Assembly (NCBI GenBank): GCA_964546145.1
Contig: CAZJIU010000098.1
Location: 1 to 7,185 of the forward strand
Direction: 5' to 3'
Length of the DNA: 7,185 nucleotides
Origin: CAZAKO01 sp964546145
GTDB taxonomy: Bacteria > Fidelibacterota > UBA2242
Positions 6,897 to 7,185 of this stretch are shown here, piece after piece (within the stretch, counting starts at the first letter, position 1; each line of letters starts with the position of its first letter). The position numbers were made by a program, and so were the translations under genes. Under the pieces are notes generated by a model that was not told the DNA's origin, made no database searches, and saw only the letters and a program-made list of their open reading frames with translations.

Positions 6897-6902
6897 AAGG
6901 AG
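6897..6902 (+). promoter_or_regulatory. Ribosome binding site of the second tonB-like gene
   Basis: AAGGAG begins directly at the end of the terminator T-tract, 5 bases before ATG 6908. It marks 6908 as the ancestral start even though that frame closes after six codons. Confidence 0.6.
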
Positions 6903-6907
6903 CTGCG

Positions 6908-7185
6908 ATGGCCTGCAAAACAAAATAACAAAACGGATTTCAAAGCTTCCTACCCGATTGTATTACGATGGAGCCTAATATTAAATCTGATTTTTATCAT
7001 CATTCTTTTTGTAGCTATACCAAGCCGGAAAAAACCGCGGACCACTATAGACAACCTGCCTGAAGATCTTATCGAGATTATTAAAACTTCCAATAGTAGA
7101 GTGTAAGCTCGAGGAACCATCCAAACCGACCAGGCCACCGGTTCTAGTCGAAGTTCCCGAAGATCAATTGATTGATACGATTAGT
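6908..7185 (+). pseudogene. Second tonB-like gene, apparently frameshifted twice and cut by the window end
   Basis: ATG 6908 meets a stop at 6926-6928 after six codons. Removing one base near 6910-6914 opens the frame starting at codon 6912. That frame encodes YPIVLRWSLILNLIFIIILF (6951-7010) and then VAIP, matching the anchor of the upstream TonB at 14 of 24 positions. This frame stops at 7104-7106. From 7090, in the next frame, the sequence reads PIVECKLEEP...RPPVLVEVPEDQL to the window end. That matches the TonB segment PIIEQKIEAA...RPAIPVEVEDDEL at 14 of 32 ungapped positions. One extra base near 7088-7089 restores continuity. The gene is thus a paralogue of the upstream tonB with two single-base insertions, its C-terminal domain lying beyond the window. 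It is either a decaying duplicate or an intact gene with sequencing or assembly errors; the sequence alone cannot decide. The repaired product would begin MPAKQNNK or MAAKQNNK. It accounts for the stretch after the terminator; I see no other gene there. Confidence 0.75.

Noticed and set aside
6908..6928. Six-codon open frame (MACKTK) as an attenuator leader peptide.
   Set aside because: The homology to TonB continues in the frame one base over, so a frameshifted start is a better explanation than a leader peptide.
1..7185. Searched by eye for CRISPR arrays, tRNA or rRNA genes, insertion sequence ends, att sites and tandem repeats.
   Set aside because: None seen; the window is compact and nearly all coding.

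Overview
This is a bacterial, Gram-negative (two-membrane) chromosomal window of moderate GC content (roughly mid-40s % by eye). Evidence for an outer membrane is a secreted beta-barrel-like protein ending in Phe and an ExbB-ExbD-ExbD-TonB energy-transduction cluster. Gene content, the sigma70-like promoter spacing and the style of the TonB and S41 proteins suggest a lineage in or near the FCB group (for example Marinimicrobia, KSB1 or Calditrichota-like). That placement is an impression from protein style; no phylogeny was run.

Left part, minus strand (1-902): the first codons of an unidentified gene at the window edge, preceded by a strong ribosome binding site, lie downstream of a gene for a putative outer-membrane beta-barrel protein. 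A well-spaced promoter (TTGCAT-N17-TATATT) drives this pair. The 198-base divergent intergenic region (852-1049) also holds a plausible promoter for the plus-strand genes.

Middle, plus strand (1050-4611): a COG2509-type FAD-dependent dehydrogenase, a GAF-domain protein related to free methionine-(R)-sulfoxide reductase that lacks one of the three classical cysteines, and a membrane-anchored PDZ/S41 processing protease of the CtpA type with an intact Ser-Lys-Gln catalytic set.

Right part, plus strand (4635-7185): a promoter (TTGACT-N17-TAAAAT) followed by a tight operon exbB - exbD - exbD - tonB. It encodes an inner-membrane proton-driven motor and the periplasm-spanning TonB arm that energises outer-membrane transport. 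A strong intrinsic terminator follows tonB. Immediately after its T-tract lies a ribosome binding site and a second tonB-like gene. This second gene is not readable as one frame: its homology to the first TonB (membrane segment, then the Lys/Pro/Glu-rich segment) sits in two different frames, implying two one-base insertions within about 180 bases. It runs off the window end. The broken second tonB behind a terminator is the most notable thing here; the other genes are recognisable families. I found no RNA gene, CRISPR array, insertion sequence or wholly novel system.
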